Origin: Trichobilharzia szidati
Lineage: Eukaryota > Platyhelminthes > Trematoda > Strigeidida > Schistosomatidae
Reading direction: 5' to 3'
NCBI GenBank assembly: GCA_944472155.2
Contig: OX235277.1
Coordinates: 19,354,804-19,418,803 of the forward strand
Length of the DNA: 64,000 nucleotides
In this document: in pieces, positions 24,674-35,503 of the stretch
How positions within the stretch are numbered: the first letter of the stretch is position 1
Layout: every line of letters begins with the position of its first letter
The notes under the pieces: generated by a model
Databases searched by the model: none
Told to the model about the DNA's origin: nothing
The model's input: only the letters and a program-made list of their open reading frames with translations
Program-made: the position numbers and the translations under genes

Positions 24674-25240
24674 TCAAGAGGTGGGACAAAGAAGACGCTT
24701 GCTGACATGATTCTGGATAACATTTGTTCCCTTCGCATTATGGCTTCGGTTGCTACTGATGACATCATTATAGCCACTCCCTGTAGTGTGTTCGTGGTTG
24801 TCTTCTGAGTGATCGAAGTAGATTATTGACTCTCTTGTTGACAATGTTGTGGATCCACATGCATTCAATCTGCTTTCGCAGATTCTCAACACTTCTGTAC
24901 TATAATTCCGCATTTCGTTGGCTACCTGGGCAGCCTTCCCACTCTCATACTTTGTACGGACATTCCACATACACATTCGTACGCCAGCTTTCATCAAGAG
25001 GAGACGAATTGGCTGACTGGCTTCCTGAAGGCTTACACCAAAGCAAGTCACTTTGACTCTCGGATTCGAGCGAAAAATAGGATTTTTACTTGAAGTTTTT
25101 AAATTTTTGATATATTTTCTGTGTTGAAGATTATCTAGCGGTTTGAAAGATTTAGTGGTGTGGGATTGCTAACCACACGCCCAAACCTCCCTCTTAACCC
25201 GAGCTTGAAACCGGCTAGGAAACAAGAGAGTTACTCAACT
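24674..25240 (-). pseudogene. RTE-type LINE 5' end: leader and endonuclease N-terminus
   Basis: The minus-strand frame 25051-24674 includes EASQPIRLLLMKAGVRM, MWNVRTKYESGKAAQ and VLRICESRLNACGS, the N-terminal part of the RTE endonuclease. MWNVRT corresponds to the conserved TWN.RT block. The stretch after 25051, up to about 25240, matches the leader of the full RTE at 28064-28260, with shared CTAGCCGGT and GAGGGAGG(T/G)TTGGG blocks. It keeps the endonuclease segment that the RTE at 28 kb has lost. It is 3'-truncated near 24674. Confidence 0.75.
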
Positions 25241-26685
25241 AGCAGCGGTTTCGTGAATAACTATTTTATTAAAATTATAGGATTATAAAACAATTCAAAG
25301 GTTGTTATTGAATCAACGAGTGGAAATTTCGTTACTGCAAGCGACATTAGCCTGTGAGTGAAGTCTTGAATTCTTAATGCGACGAATTTGTTAAACACGG
25401 AATTCTCAAAATAAAAGTAACTAATAAGAGAAAATTACTAAGAGTTTGATTATGAGGGTGAAAGGTGTTACACTAATCGGTCGAGCTACCTGAGAAGATG
25501 AGAAGAAACGCCACCAAATGTGATGAAATTATAGTTTAAAAAATCAAATAATCCTAACTCGAGCACTGATATGAAGATTGAGTAGAAATTAACCAGGTTA
25601 AATCCTAGAGATGCATGAAGCATAAGCTAAAGTGTGAATATTGTTAACGTGAATACAAAATGGATTTTCCGAATAAACATACTATATAGGCATATACAAT
25701 TCAGTTGCCTACATGTCACAATATTTATTCATATATGAAAAACACTGAGTACGACTTCATTTCTACTGCAGAAACAATCAATGCACAGATAATTTTGAGA
25801 TGATTGAAACCCAATTTAGAAGTACACTTCAAATCACTGAAAACATTAGAACGATTTGAGTGAAAACAAATCTGTCCTTATGTGCATGCATTTTGACAAT
25901 ACATACAGAATTTATCTCTTTTTCCTTATTTAGTATCAATAAATTCAAAAAAACAAAGACATGATCCGGCGCATAATATCAATGTTGCCGCTTGTGAAAT
26001 GAGTGTTGTTGTCAACAGTGTTTTGTTTTTATGCTCTTATCTCACCAATTTTATGTATCAAAGAAGTCAACATTTTGTCGTTTGTTGTTTACAAAAGCAG
26101 CGTGAAGATACTAAATAGTGAAGAGATGGATAATGAATGGACGTGGCACACGTACACCAGATCAAGGCCTCAGAATGATTCAAAGGAACATGAAATTGTT
26201 TATCTCTGTACTTACTAAATTAAGATTTTCGTATGAAGATGCAGATATTTCTAATTACGCTCAATATCAGAGAAGCGATCTGAGAGATGGGAGCTCACCA
26301 CGTCGAGTGTTCGTTTCTGTATCTCTCTGCATTATTCACTCCAGAACTCTGGTTATTTCATATTGTCGTGATGATATTATACGGGTGACAATGAAGATTT
26401 GAAGTTATTGTATTTATGATGATAACCTGCTCTTGATCAGGACAACTGATTGTCCTCTCTTTTATTTAAAAGTATTAGGTGTTGTTGGTACAAGTATTCC
26501 GATCTTTGGTTATGAAGGAGAAAATGATCGTTCCAACTTTATTTGTCTCAGATAAATTTCGTACTGTTAGATCGTGACTCTCTGAGCTGTGGTTCAGTCG
26601 TTCAATATAGCATCCCACAATCGGACTGCGTTCAAGTTCTTGATAAATTCAGGAACACTGTCAAATCAATAGAGACTTCTAATGA
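24996..26685. repeat. segmental duplication, copy A (carries the empty RTE site)
   Basis: Matches 27630-28063 plus 31026-32290. Where copy B carries the RTE, copy A has the single uninterrupted site AAAGTAACTAATAA at 25414-25427. Identity is uneven: 24996-25430, 25725-25990 and 26105-26650 are nearly identical to copy B, while 25440-25720 and 26000-26100 differ by roughly one base in eight. The 94-codon frame at 26118-26402 stays open in both copies (31730-32014 in copy B) with one residue difference. It has no recognised domain. Confidence 0.85.
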
Positions 26686-27629
26686 GAGATACCAAAAATT
26701 TCTTATGAACTGACGGCGAACGTCGAACATATCTGAAAAAGCAAAAGAAACGTGCTTTATTTAGTTTTCGAAAGAAGTGTAATCTGCCTAAGTTACATAT
26801 TTTCATTTTACATGACGAAAATTTAACTTCTTGCACATGTTATACACTGAATGCCTTTTTATCAATTTCAATGTAATGTATCGACTGCTTCAGGATGCTA
26901 ATTTTTTTAGCGCTTCATTCATTTTCACGTTGCGTATGTTTGTCCGAATTCAAGCATTGTTTAAAGTGTGCAACGAATAAGTTCTCAGCTTGTTTATCGG
27001 TTGTAGGTAACATATGTAGAAGTGAGTTGCCTCCATATACTAAGCTGAGGTTTTCGGGATAAATAATTATCAAGAGAATTGAGAGTGTATCTGTTATTAT
27101 CTTCGTAAAATGACTTGTGGCTAACAGATTAGTTTTCAATTTCAAACAATGCTTAATGAACGTCACTGATGGTTCTGCTGAACTAGAAAATCTCCGTTTA
27201 CGTGGAATATCATGAACATAGTGTCACTCAAAGATTTCAGATTTATTTGAGAATTGTCAACGAACTGACGTGGATTTCTAAATCTGGAATGATAAATAAA
27301 CCATGCTGCTTATTAGTAATAAGTACTTTACATTTGTCCACAAATTTAAATGTGATGATGAAGAGATGTGAAAGAACTACCATATACTGGCATTGCAATT
27401 TGTTTCGATGTATCCGTCTGTATATCTGGAGGTTGTGTATTACTTGGAGTTAATAGTTGTGAAGAGATTTCACCTGAGGAAAAGTATATTATTCCACTGA
27501 ATAGTAAATTGAGTAAAATGAAATATCTTTTCTTTCACATGTATATGTTATTCGAGACTTGTCAATGACAAATACCAGTGTAGCGACGCAAGCATCTCTG
27601 AACAGTCACAAGTTACTTGGAAACAAACT
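26686..27629. other. no recognisable gene
   Basis: Sequence between the two duplicated segments. The open frames at 26915-27166 (minus) and 27202-27568 (plus) are short and have no recognised domain. Confidence 0.45.
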
Positions 27630-28063
27630 AAAAGAGGAGACGAATTGGCTGACTGGCTTCCTGAAGGCTTACACCAAAGCAAGTCACTTTGACTCTCGGA
27701 TTCGAGCGAAAAATAGGATTTTTACTTGAAGTTTTTAAATTTTTGATATATTTTCTGTGTTGAAGATTATCTAGCGGTTTGAAAGATTTAGTGGTGTGGG
27801 ATTGCTAACCACACGCCCAAACCTCCCTCTTAACCCGAGCTTGAAACCGGCTAGGAAACAAGAGAGTTACTCAACTAGCAGCGGTTTCGTGAATAACTAT
27901 TTTATTAAAATTATAGGATTATAAAACAATTCAAAGGTTGTTATTGAATCAACGAGTGGAAATTTCGTTACTGCAAGCGACATTAGCCTGTGAGTGAAGT
28001 CTTGAATTCTTAATGCGACGAATTTGTTAAACACGGAATTCTCAAAATTAAAGTAACTAATAA
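27630..28063. repeat. segmental duplication, copy B left part
   Basis: Nearly identical to 24996-25427. It includes an RTE leader fragment on the minus strand (about 27634-27870), head-to-head with the leader of the complete RTE that begins at 28064. The last 14 bases, AAAGTAACTAATAA at 28050-28063, are the left target-site duplication of that RTE. Confidence 0.85.
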
Positions 28064-28260
28064 CCTCGCCTAGATTACTAGGTCACTAGTATTCTAGCCG
28101 GTCCCAAGCCCGGATAAAGAGGGAGGGTTGGGGCGTGGTGCTAGCAACTCCACCACCAAAACCTAACTAAATTACTACAAAAACTTCAACGCACAAATAT
28201 ATTAAAAATTCTAAAAATGCAAACAATAACCTTATTTTTCGCTGGAATCGGGGAAGTGAA

Positions 28261-28974
28261 ATGACGCAGGCTGGTGAAAATCTTCGGAAAGCCAGTCAGC
28301 CGATGTGCCTTATTTCGATGAAAGCAAAAATAAGGATGGGGACGTGGAACATTCGTACAATGTACGAAACTAGAAAGGCTGCGCCTACAAACGTCTCAGA
28401 ACAAGAGAAGAAGGAGGATTTCTACAGTCAACTACAAACAGTAATGGACAATGTCCCAAAGAGCGATATCAAAATCCTGATTGGAGACATGAATGCGAAA
28501 CTGGGAGGAGACAATACAGGAAGAGAACTCACCATGGGTCGTGAGGCCCTCGGTGAAATGAACGACAATGGTGAACTCTTCTCAGACTTCTGCGCCTTCA
28601 ATGATTTGGTGATTGTTGGCAGTGTCTTCAAACACAGGGATATACACAAGGCGACATTGATTTCAACAGATGGAAACACCAAAAATCAGATAGACTTCAT
28701 TTCGATCTCAAGGAAGTGGAGACGGAGCCTACTGGACACAAGATCGAGGAAAGGAGCAGATTTGGGTTCAGACCACTATCTAGTACAAGGGACTTTCAAG
28801 GTGAAGCTGAAAGCCTCGAGGATACCTGGGGATAGGCCACAATGCAAGTTCAACACTCAAAAACTGAAGGACACAATCACACAGGACATTTTCACTGCAA
28901 CTGTCAGAGCAAAGCAAGAAAACTACCTGGCACCACTGAGGAATCATCCGTGGAAGACCACTGGAACTCTGTGA
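28261..28974 (+). pseudogene. RTE endonuclease domain, internally deleted
   Basis: This would be the N-terminal exonuclease-endonuclease-phosphatase domain that nicks target DNA to prime reverse transcription. The start MTQAGENLRKASQPM precedes the conserved IRMGTWNIRTMYE. The next residues jump from ETRKAA straight to PTNVSEQEKKEDFY. The stretch present in the fragment at 24674-25051 (AQVANEM to about CESRLNACG and beyond), with its catalytic Glu, is absent. I estimate about 90-100 residues lost from the usual RTE layout. The GDMNAKLGG motif (near 28487) and GADLGSDHYLV with the catalytic SDH (near 28763) remain. The frame shifts near 28920 into the linker. Confidence 0.85.
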
Positions 28975-31014
28975 AGGTAATTTTCAACGAAACGTGTTCA
29001 ACGGTTTTAGGAAGAAAGAAGAAACAAGACAAGGAATGGCTCTCAACAGACACTTCGAAGCTAATGGAGGAGGGGAGAATGGTGAAAGAAAAAATGATTC
29101 AATGCAAAGATGGACAAGAGAAAGAGACGCTGAGCTTAACTTACATAGCACTGGACAAAGAAGTGAAGAAGAGTGCGAGGAAGGATAAAAGGCAATTCTG
29201 TGACAACCTGACTAGTGAAGCTGAGAAGGCAGCAGGCAAAAGGGACCTGAGGACACTATATCAGATAACCAAGTCTCTATCCGGGAAGAGATCAACACAA
29301 GTGAAACCTGTAAAAGACAGCCAAGGGAACCCAATTACCAAAGAAGAAAGACAGATTAAATGTTGGGCGGACCACTTCAAAAGTATCTTGAACCGACCAC
29401 CACCTACAACCCGTCCAGAAATACCAACAACAGCACGTACACAACTGCAAGTTGACACTGATCTTGCAACGAAAGCTGAAGTCTTGAATGCAATCAAGCT
29501 TCTGGAAGCTGAAAAAGCAGCTAGACCAGATGGAATACCTCCTGAAGCACTGAAAGCGGACCCAGAAACGACAGCAGATATGCTGACTCCATTATTGCAA
29601 AAGATCTGGAAATAGGAAAAGGTGCCTACTGACTGGAGGAAAGGTTACATGGTGAAACTACTATAGAAGGGCGACTTAAGACTCTGCAAGTACTGGCGAG
29701 GAATCATGCTCCTATCGACGCCAAGTAAAATCCTGAGTCGCATCATCCTGGAGAGAATCAAGGAGGCACTGGATACAGAACACCGACCAGAACAAGCTGG
29801 ATTCAGGAAAGGCAAATAATGTTCTGACCAAATTGCAACTCTACGCATTATCATCGAACAAAGCATGGAATGGCAATCAAATCTCTACCTCAACTTCATA
29901 GACTTTGAGAAGGCCTTCGACAGCGTTGACCGCGAAGTAATTTGGAAACTACTCGAGTACTACGGCGTACCCCAAATATTCATCAACCTTATTCAACAAC
30001 TGTACGACAACGGCACATGTCAAGTGATCCGCAAGGGAAAACTCAGCGAAGCGTTTGGAGCAAACACAGGAGTCAGACAAGGGTGCTTATTACCACCAAT
30101 GATATTCCTAATTGTGGTGGACTGGATTAAGCGTCAGACAGTGGGAAACGAGAAGACAGGGATATCCTGGACCGACGTGAAAAACCTAGAAGACTTGGAT
30201 TTCGCGCGTGGATGATTTATGTTTGATGTCACACAAAATCGAAGACTTACAAGCGAAAACCGACAAACTGGTCGAAGAAGCAGCCGGTGAAGACAGGACT
30301 CCAGGTAAACATAGACAAGACGGAGGTTATGAAAATAAACAACCAACAACAACAGCAGCAGCAACATCCAGCGCCAATCACCATCAACGGGAGGGATTTG
30401 AAAGAGGTTACTTCATTCACTTATCTAGCGAGCATTGTATCAACTACAGGAGGGAGAGGAACGGACGAGGATGTCAAATCGAGAATCCGAAAGGCGAGAA
30501 ACACATTTATCAACCTGAAACCAATCTGGAAATCTTCGTCACTCAGCATCAACAACAAAATTCGGATTTTCAATACAAACGTCAAGTCAGTTTTGCTATA
30601 CGGATCAGAAACTTGGCGGGTCACGAGGAACATTTCCAACAGGTTGCAGACCTTTATCAACAACTGTCTTCGCTCTGTACTGAAGATTAGATGGCCGGAA
30701 AGAATCACAATTAAGAAGCTATAGGAACAAACAAAACAGGAACCAATCGCTCAACAAATATGCAGGAGAAAGTGGAGATGGATTGGACACTCCCTGAGGA
30801 GTCCATTGGGTTACATTGCGCGTCAGGCCCTCGAGTGGAACCCGAAAGGGAAGCGACGAGTGGGGCATCCAAGGGTGACATGGAGGAGATCGTGTGAAGA
30901 GGAACTGAAACAGTATGGATTAACATAGATGCAAGTGAAAAGTACAGCACAAGACAGAAGCAAGTGGAGGCGTGCAGTTGAAGCCCTATGTTCCACTAGG
31001 AACCCAAGGGAACA
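28975..31014 (+). pseudogene. RTE reverse transcriptase domain, broken
   Basis: The linker frame (28842-29615) ends at a TAG, and further in-frame stops lie near 29663 and 29817. RT blocks in order are AARPDGIPPEALKA, LLSTPSKILSRIILERI, PEQAGFRKGK, motif A FIDFEKAFDSVDR (about 29895) and motif B TGVRQGCLLPP (about 30070). Motif C follows: DLDFA and DD are separated by an extra CGTG at 30207-30210, which destroys the FADD box and shifts the frame. Another frame change occurs near 30285. The C-terminal region has TFTYLASIVS-type (near 30416), FNTNVKSVLLYGSETW and RRKWRWIGH blocks, with stops near 30721 and 30926. Translation would end at NPREQ, just before the (AAT)n tail. Confidence 0.85.
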
Positions 31015-31025
31015 ATAATAATAAT

Positions 31026-32290
31026 AAAGTAACTAATAAGAGAAAATTACTAAGAGTTTTATTATGAGGTGGAAACGTGTTACACCGATCGGTCGAGATA
31101 ACTGAGAAGATGATAAAAACGCCATCAAATGTGATGAAATTATAGTTAAACAAGTAAAATAATCTTAATTCGAGCGCTGATCTGAAGATTGAGTAGAAAT
31201 TATCCAGGTTATATCCTAGAGTTAGATGAAGCATAAGCTAAAGTGTGAATATGGTTAATGTGAATGAAACGTTGATCTTCTGAATACACATACTACTTAT
31301 GCATATACAATTCAGTTGCTTACATATCACAATATTTATTCATATATGAAAAACACTGAGTACGACTTCATTTCTACTGCAGAAACAATCAATGCACAGA
31401 TAATTTTGAGATGATTGAAACCCAATTTAGAAGTACACTTCAAATCACTGAAAACATTAGAACGATTTGAGTGAAAACAAATCTGTCCTTATGTGCATGC
31501 ATATTGACAATACATAGAGAATTTATCTCTTTTTCCTTATTTAGTATCAATAAATTCAAAAAAACAAAGACATGATCTGGCGCATAATATCAATGTCGCC
31601 GCTTGTGAAATGAGTGTTGTTTGTCAGCAGTGTTTTGTTTTTGTGCTCCTATCTCACTGCTTTTATGCATCAAAGAAGTCAACATTTTGTCTTCTGTTGT
31701 TTAGAAAAACAGCGTGAAGTTACTAAATAGTGAAGAGATGGATAATGAATGGACGTGGCACACGTACACCAGATGAAGGCCTCAGAATGATTCAAAGGAA
31801 CATGAAATTGTTTATCTCTGTACTTACTAAATTAAGATTTTCGTATGAAGATGCAGATATTTCTAATTACGCTCAATATCAGAGAAGCGATCTGAGAGAT
31901 GGGAGCTCACCACGTCGAGTGTTTGTTTCTGTATCTCTCTGCATTATTCACTCCAGAACTCTGGTTATTTCATATTGTCGTGATGATATTATACGGGTGA
32001 CAATGAAGATTTGAAGTTATTGTATTTATGATGATAACCTGCTCTTGATCAGGACAACTGATTGTCCTCTCTTTTATTTAAAAGTATTAGGTGTTGTTGG
32101 TACAAGTATTCCGATCTTTGGTTATGAAGGAGAAAATGATCGTTCCAACTTTATTTGTCTCAGATAAATTTCGTACTGTTAGATCGTGACTCTGTGAGCT
32201 GTGGTTCAGTCGTTCAATATAGCATCCCACTATCGGACTGCGTTCAAGTTCTTGATAAATTCGGGAACACTTCGAAATCATTATAGACTT
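31026..32290. repeat. segmental duplication, copy B right part
   Basis: Begins with the right target-site duplication of the RTE (31026-31039) and then follows copy A (25428-26685) with alternating near-identical and diverged blocks. Its last ~70 bases also begin the copy found after the assembly gap at 55139. Confidence 0.85.
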
Positions 32291-32862
32291 ATATGGAGAT
32301 CCACAAAATTTTATTTTCTCTAAAATATAACTGTAATTCAACTCATCTTAGGCACTGAATTATATTAACAACTATAATTACGATATTTCAGCATTTTTTT
32401 AGTATCCATTCTTGTGTCAAATCTGTATATAATTCCATAGTACAGCTTATTATGATAAAATTGCCAAAGGTAACCTTTCAACAGTTTTTTTAATCGACAA
32501 CATGATTTTTAATATTTTGAATCGATAAATCACAATAGAAACACTTACTGCAGGTTTATTCAAATGGTTGTAGAAAATCAGACTAATGGAATCACAAAGT
32601 AGGAATTTAAATTGGAGTTCATGCTACTTACTAGTATTGATTAGTGCTATAAATTTGATCAGAAATGAAAAGATTTTGTACAAGAAAGAAGTATACATTA
32701 CTCAACTTAATGCCATCAGCTGATGTGCACATATCATGACTACAGATTTGCAGGTGGAAACGATTTCAACTTCATATCATCGCTGTGGTGTATTCGTGTT
32801 TAACCGTCGAGTGTTCAAATAATCCAAGAATATCTTTGACAATATACGTTAGTGTCATGGTG
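32291..32862. other. no recognisable gene; unique part of copy B/C unit
   Basis: AT-rich sequence repeated at about 55209-55775 with few differences. No coding or RNA feature is visible. Confidence 0.5.
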
Positions 32863-33060
32863 GTAGAATGCTCGCCAACCACACTCGGGTTCTTGAATCC
32901 AGTCACCAGCCGGCGCATATCGCTAAGCCAGTATTAAGGCTGTTGAAGAAGGAAGGGTGGACATGAAGATAGCAACCCCATCCCGTAAATGTAAACAGCC
33001 TGCTTTCAAAACTTCAAAGTTGATGCTCTGTGTTCCCCCTGCAACGCAAAGGAATAAAAT
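32863..33060 (+). mobile_element. SINE family A, diverged copy
   Basis: The head TGGTGGTAGAATGCTCGCCAACCAC and eroded B-box GGGTTCTTGAATCC are followed by CAGCCGGCGCATATC, the GAAGGAAGGGTGGACATG body, TAGCAACCCCATCC, and a tail reading TTGATGCTCTGTGTTCC..AAAGGAATAAAA. The order matches the intact copy at 9149-9369. The same insertion recurs at 55776-55985, so it predates that duplication. Confidence 0.7.
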
Positions 33061-33074
33061 TATCCTTGACAGTG

Positions 33075-33745
33075 ACGTATACAATTCCCACATTCACTCA
33101 TATTCTATACCTATTCACTTAAACGAAAAGGTGTAAAGAAATAAACGTCCTATTCAAAATGCTACTCGAAAACAACTACCCAAAAGTATTTAAAAAAATA
33201 TAATATATAAAAGAGAAAAATGAAGGTCAAACCGGAGAATGCGAAAAAATACGTCATAATACTATATAAAAATAGTACATCAGAGGCAATTCTAAGAAAC
33301 CTCAAAAATGTCGTCATTCGGACAATGTTTTAACCGACGAATCTAATCAAAAATGAAATAAATCAACTGAAAGATTCCATAAAAATGATGGATAAAAACA
33401 ATTTGAATTACAAAATATCTTGTGCTGACTGTCCGACTAAATATGTAGGACAAACGTCCAGATCACTCAAAACAAGAGTGAATGAACATAAACGCCTAAC
33501 CAAAGGTCAACCAACAGGAACACAGGCTTAGAAGAATCTTAAAAAAATTCATCGATAGCTGCACATGCATGGGAGAAAAACCACAATATCCACTGGAATA
33601 ATGTGTATTCTATAAACTAACATGAACAAATGGAAAGAAAGACTTATAACTGAGTCGATATTCACTAAAGTCATACCGGATACAAGTAACAAGGGTGACT
33701 CAGTACAACTATCAACAACTTGGTATATAATTCTGAATACAAAAA
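33075..33745 (+). pseudogene. Penelope-like element fragment, GIY-YIG domain (copy B)
   Basis: The frames read through an RT-to-endonuclease linker (INVLFKMLLENNYPKVF) to YKISCADCPTKYVGQTSR, then LKTRVNEHKRLT near 33410-33500. This is a GIY-YIG core with the CxxC of the PLE type, the YVG box and the following Arg. After a stop, other frames give SIAAHAWEKNHNIHW and a C-terminal STTWYIIL. Frames change several times. The RT itself is missing. Near-identical copies lie at 55990-56696 and 61606-62163. Confidence 0.75.
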
Positions 33746-34242
33746 CATGAATAAGCAAAATAAAAATAATGAACTCTATATATGAATACAAATCATAAAT
33801 GTGTGAACAAAACAAATCCAACAGTGGTGTGAACACGGGCAGTAATTTTGCTCGAAATATTACCAATAACAAAACTTAACATTGTGTGTAGACTATTGAA
33901 AGAATCCACAATGCTCAAACGTTTTACTGATATTGTTTCATACTACTTGCAGCGTTGTAAGCAGTTAAAAAATAATGGATGACTTTTAGATAAAGCAATA
34001 AGAAGACGTAATTTGTATGTCTGAATCGTGTAATGTATTTGCGTACACATTTCGAACAATCTGATCCGCCACACACGGACTTGTCATAGGAATATATATG
34101 AAATTAATAAAGAGGTAAGAGGTGAGAAAATAGACTACTTAGGTCAAGTTAAAAGGACATATTCAAGGTCAAAATAACAATGAAGACCACTAAACCAAAT
34201 AGCAGAGTTAATAGTACATTTGTTATGGTATCAAAACAAAAT
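33746..34242. other. spacer between two convergent PLE fragments
   Basis: AT-rich sequence present in all three copies (also about 56697-57185 and 62164-62652). It probably contains the 3' untranslated regions of both PLE fragments. No gene is visible. A minus-strand frame at 33549-33872 is the reverse of the PLE and is not real. Confidence 0.45.
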
Positions 34243-34640
34243 TCACCAAGGAAGGTTTAATGTGATGACGAATTGTTTTTGAACGCATAAAGGTGGTTTA
34301 AACTTTCTAATTGCTAGGGCTTCCACAAACTTTAGGATACGCCCTCCACCAAACACGTTTTATCGATAGGTTTAAAAGATCTGTTAACGTCAATTTTATA
34401 TCCTATCTCTATAATATGTTCCGCAATAGAAGAGCTAGGTCTCCTGTTCTCACCGTTAATAGGTTCTAAAGACTTTTGAAACTTGTCCATAAGTTTGAGT
34501 TTTTGAATGAATGATTTTTCGTCATTCACTAATTTCCTATCTATTCTGATGTTAATTTCAGTTCCACTTATACATATTGCGCAGTTTATCATTCTGTTAA
34601 ATATTCTGTTATCATACACACCAGATCAAGAATGTAAAAG
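34243..34640 (-). pseudogene. second Penelope-like fragment, GIY-YIG C-terminal part (copy B)
   Basis: The minus strand reads INCAICISGTEINIRIDRK, an eroded GIY-YIG core, then SSSIAEHIIEIGYKID (the SxIAEH..xGHxID block of PLE endonucleases). After a one-base frame change it reads LKFVEALAIRKFKP and ends at LNLPW and a stop at 34243-34245. It is convergent with, and distinct in sequence from, the PLE fragment at 33075-33745. Copies lie at 57186-57560 and 62653-63030; the last has lost a base in the SFIQKLKL region. Confidence 0.65.
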
Positions 34641-34861
34641 TAAGTGTCTGAGAAAATTAACGGCAGACTGATCAGTAAATTCATGAATCATCCAGTTTGT
34701 ACTGCACAAGCTGTTGAGATCTCGAATCCACGCATCGATATAACAGATGTGTTATTTGCTCTGTCACTTTGAGGTCACTCAGACAGGCGCTTCATTTCAA
34801 AATATGTAAATCTCATCATATATGTGATTCTTGTCATTTTAAGAAATGTCGTACAAGTAAT

Positions 34862-35503
34862 AAATTTGAACCAACTCTTTCTCCAACTAAGGAACATTGA
34901 TTCCAGCAATTAGGTGATCACGTAGTTGAGTATGCGGCTGATTTCCAGAATTGCACTTTGGAGATTGTATCTGAAGTTGAACAATAAGGTCTCTTTTCTT
35001 CTGGTTGGAAGCAAGGACAAGTTTGTTGAACTGAGCCCTCTCTCAAGTTTCGAAAGTTGTTATGTGGAAGTGATTTGTTAGAAGTTCACGGAGTTTATCA
35101 TAAGACAGAGAAGTTGGTTTATGTGGAAATAACAGAGTTTTCACTAGGCTGTACGCATCTAGTCCAATAGCAGTAACAAAATGAGCTGGAATTTTGTCAT
35201 CGCGAACATTCTTCGACATGCACCATGCGTTGAAACATTCAAGATAATCAGAGATTTCCCGCAGCGAACCATTCATAGGAAACTTTCCAAGATTATTTGA
35301 TTCCAAAGCGATGCCAAAATGTGATAATTATTTGTAATAGTGGTTTTTATATTTCGCCATGACCGAATTACAGGAATTCAACCGAAACACAGAGAGGGAT
35401 GAATTTAGGAATTTGTATTTGGCGGAATTATATTCAAATCATACAATAAATATATTGACAAACAACAGTAAGTATTTAAACAATACAGAGATGGAAGTTG
35501 TCA
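34862..35503 (-). mobile_element. Gypsy LTR plus truncated 5' gag (copy B, downstream unit)
   Basis: Direct repeat of 38805-39446. Reading on the minus strand, it starts TGACAA at 35503, where an LTR is expected after the integrase. It runs through the leader and the gag N-terminal frame (35306-35043, ESNNLGKFPMNGS) and stops abruptly near 34862, part-way through gag. The same truncation point is found at about 57806 and 63272. The LTR inner end and primer-binding site could not be fixed. This is either the 3' LTR of the main element joined to a second, truncated element, or the product of LTR recombination. Confidence 0.65.

Larger units (their letters stand above)
28064..31025 (+). mobile_element. 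RTE-type LINE insertion, 5' leader to (AAT)n tail
   Basis: A 2962-bp element between perfect 14-bp direct repeats AAAGTAACTAATAA (28050-28063 and 31026-31039), with an empty counterpart at 25414-25427. It starts with a ~200-base leader (CCTCGCCTAGATTACTAGG), encodes endonuclease and reverse transcriptase domains, and ends in (AAT)n directly after the coding stop. RTE elements copy themselves by target-primed reverse transcription and typically have short microsatellite-like tails, as here. The copy is dead: the endonuclease has an internal deletion, and the RT has stops, frameshifts and a broken catalytic box. Confidence 0.9.
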
